The notes beneath the pieces were generated by a model. It had not been told where the DNA came from. It worked only from the letters and a program-made list of their open reading frames with translations, and searched no databases. From positions 1,658,802 through 1,722,801 of the forward strand of contig NW_019091450.1 of NCBI RefSeq assembly GCF_001949145.1: a stretch of 64,000 bases of DNA. Reading direction: 5' to 3'. The position numbers and the translations under genes are program-made. Source of the DNA: Acanthaster planci (Eukaryota; Echinodermata; Asteroidea; Valvatida; Acanthasteridae). Every line of letters starts with the position of its first letter. Position 1 is the first letter of the stretch. Below, piece after piece: positions 63,701 to 64,000 of the stretch.

Positions 63701-64000
63701 TCAGATTTCCGACACACTGACAGTTCTGGTAAATGTACATGTACGGCAAATAACTTCTCAATGATCAGTAAAAATCAATGCTGATAAACTCACCAATGTG
63801 AGAAAAAAACAAACAAGAGTTGAGTGCACACTGTCCAGTATTCACTTGTGGGAGTTAAAATGTTGCTACCATTTATGCAGAAAAAACTACAGAATGCTAA
63901 ATTAAAAGTGCTAATAATACTTGCATTTTTAAGCCAACCACACATACTCAAGAAAAAATTATTCATTTCTTCAACCACCCATCTGATTGTAATCAGAAAG
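60800..64000. other. Downstream region without a recognised gene
   Basis: AT-rich sequence after PMT with no recognised domains or RNA genes. The only long uninterrupted frame is at 62776-63315 on the plus strand (179 residues). Its translation matches no family I know and has no flanking splice pattern I can support. It could be chance, an exon of an unseen gene or an old repeat. Confidence 0.4.

Noticed and set aside
1-64000. CRISPR array, operon or other prokaryotic system
   Set aside because: The sequence is clearly intron-bearing animal DNA; the repeats are minisatellite and transposon types, with no regular spacer pattern.

Overview
The window is a eukaryotic nuclear genomic scaffold. 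It has multi-exon genes with GT-AG introns, about 300-1000 bp per intron, plus tRNA-derived SINEs, fold-back elements, a decayed non-LTR retrotransposon and two assembly gaps. The gene content is RPGRIP1L, FTO, a classical water-type aquaporin and a fused two-domain phosphoethanolamine N-methyltransferase. Together with the repeat style this points to a marine invertebrate, most likely a non-vertebrate deuterostome (amphioxus, hemichordate or echinoderm). The species cannot be fixed from the sequence alone.

Layout. 1-4.7 kb: no recognisable gene; a 27-bp minisatellite (about 500-1090), a 108-nt hairpin (1465-1572), a dispersed repeat and a fold-back element. 4.7-33.4 kb, minus strand: RPGRIP1L, with 33 exons placed by similarity and by splice phase, from the ATG at 33398 to the gap that hides the C-terminus (4728-5336). 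Its introns carry a CORE-type SINE, an inverted SINE pair, fold-back and pogo-like elements and a second gap. 33.4-35.5 kb: a 2.1-kb divergent intergenic region with several repeats and a perfect 26-bp-stem palindrome. 35.5-40.7 kb, plus strand: complete FTO in eight coding exons. 42.5-44.4 kb, plus strand: complete three-exon aquaporin. 45.3-48.6 kb: a dead jockey/CR1-like LINE on the minus strand, broken by another repeat. 50.2-60.5 kb, plus strand: complete 12-exon PMT. 60.5-64 kb: no recognised gene.

RPGRIP1L builds the ciliary transition zone. FTO is a nuclear Fe(II)/2-oxoglutarate nucleic-acid demethylase. The aquaporin is a membrane channel. PMT makes phosphocholine from phosphoethanolamine by three SAM-dependent methylations. 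No common pathway joins them. The notable relationship is positional: RPGRIP1L and FTO stand head to head, as they do in vertebrates, so the pair appears to predate vertebrates.

I found no unknown multi-gene system. The main items for follow-up are the RPGRIP1L-FTO pair and its promoter palindrome, an aquaporin pore lacking the selectivity-filter histidine, a decayed duplicated exon in PMT and a duplicated segment inside RPGRIP1L.
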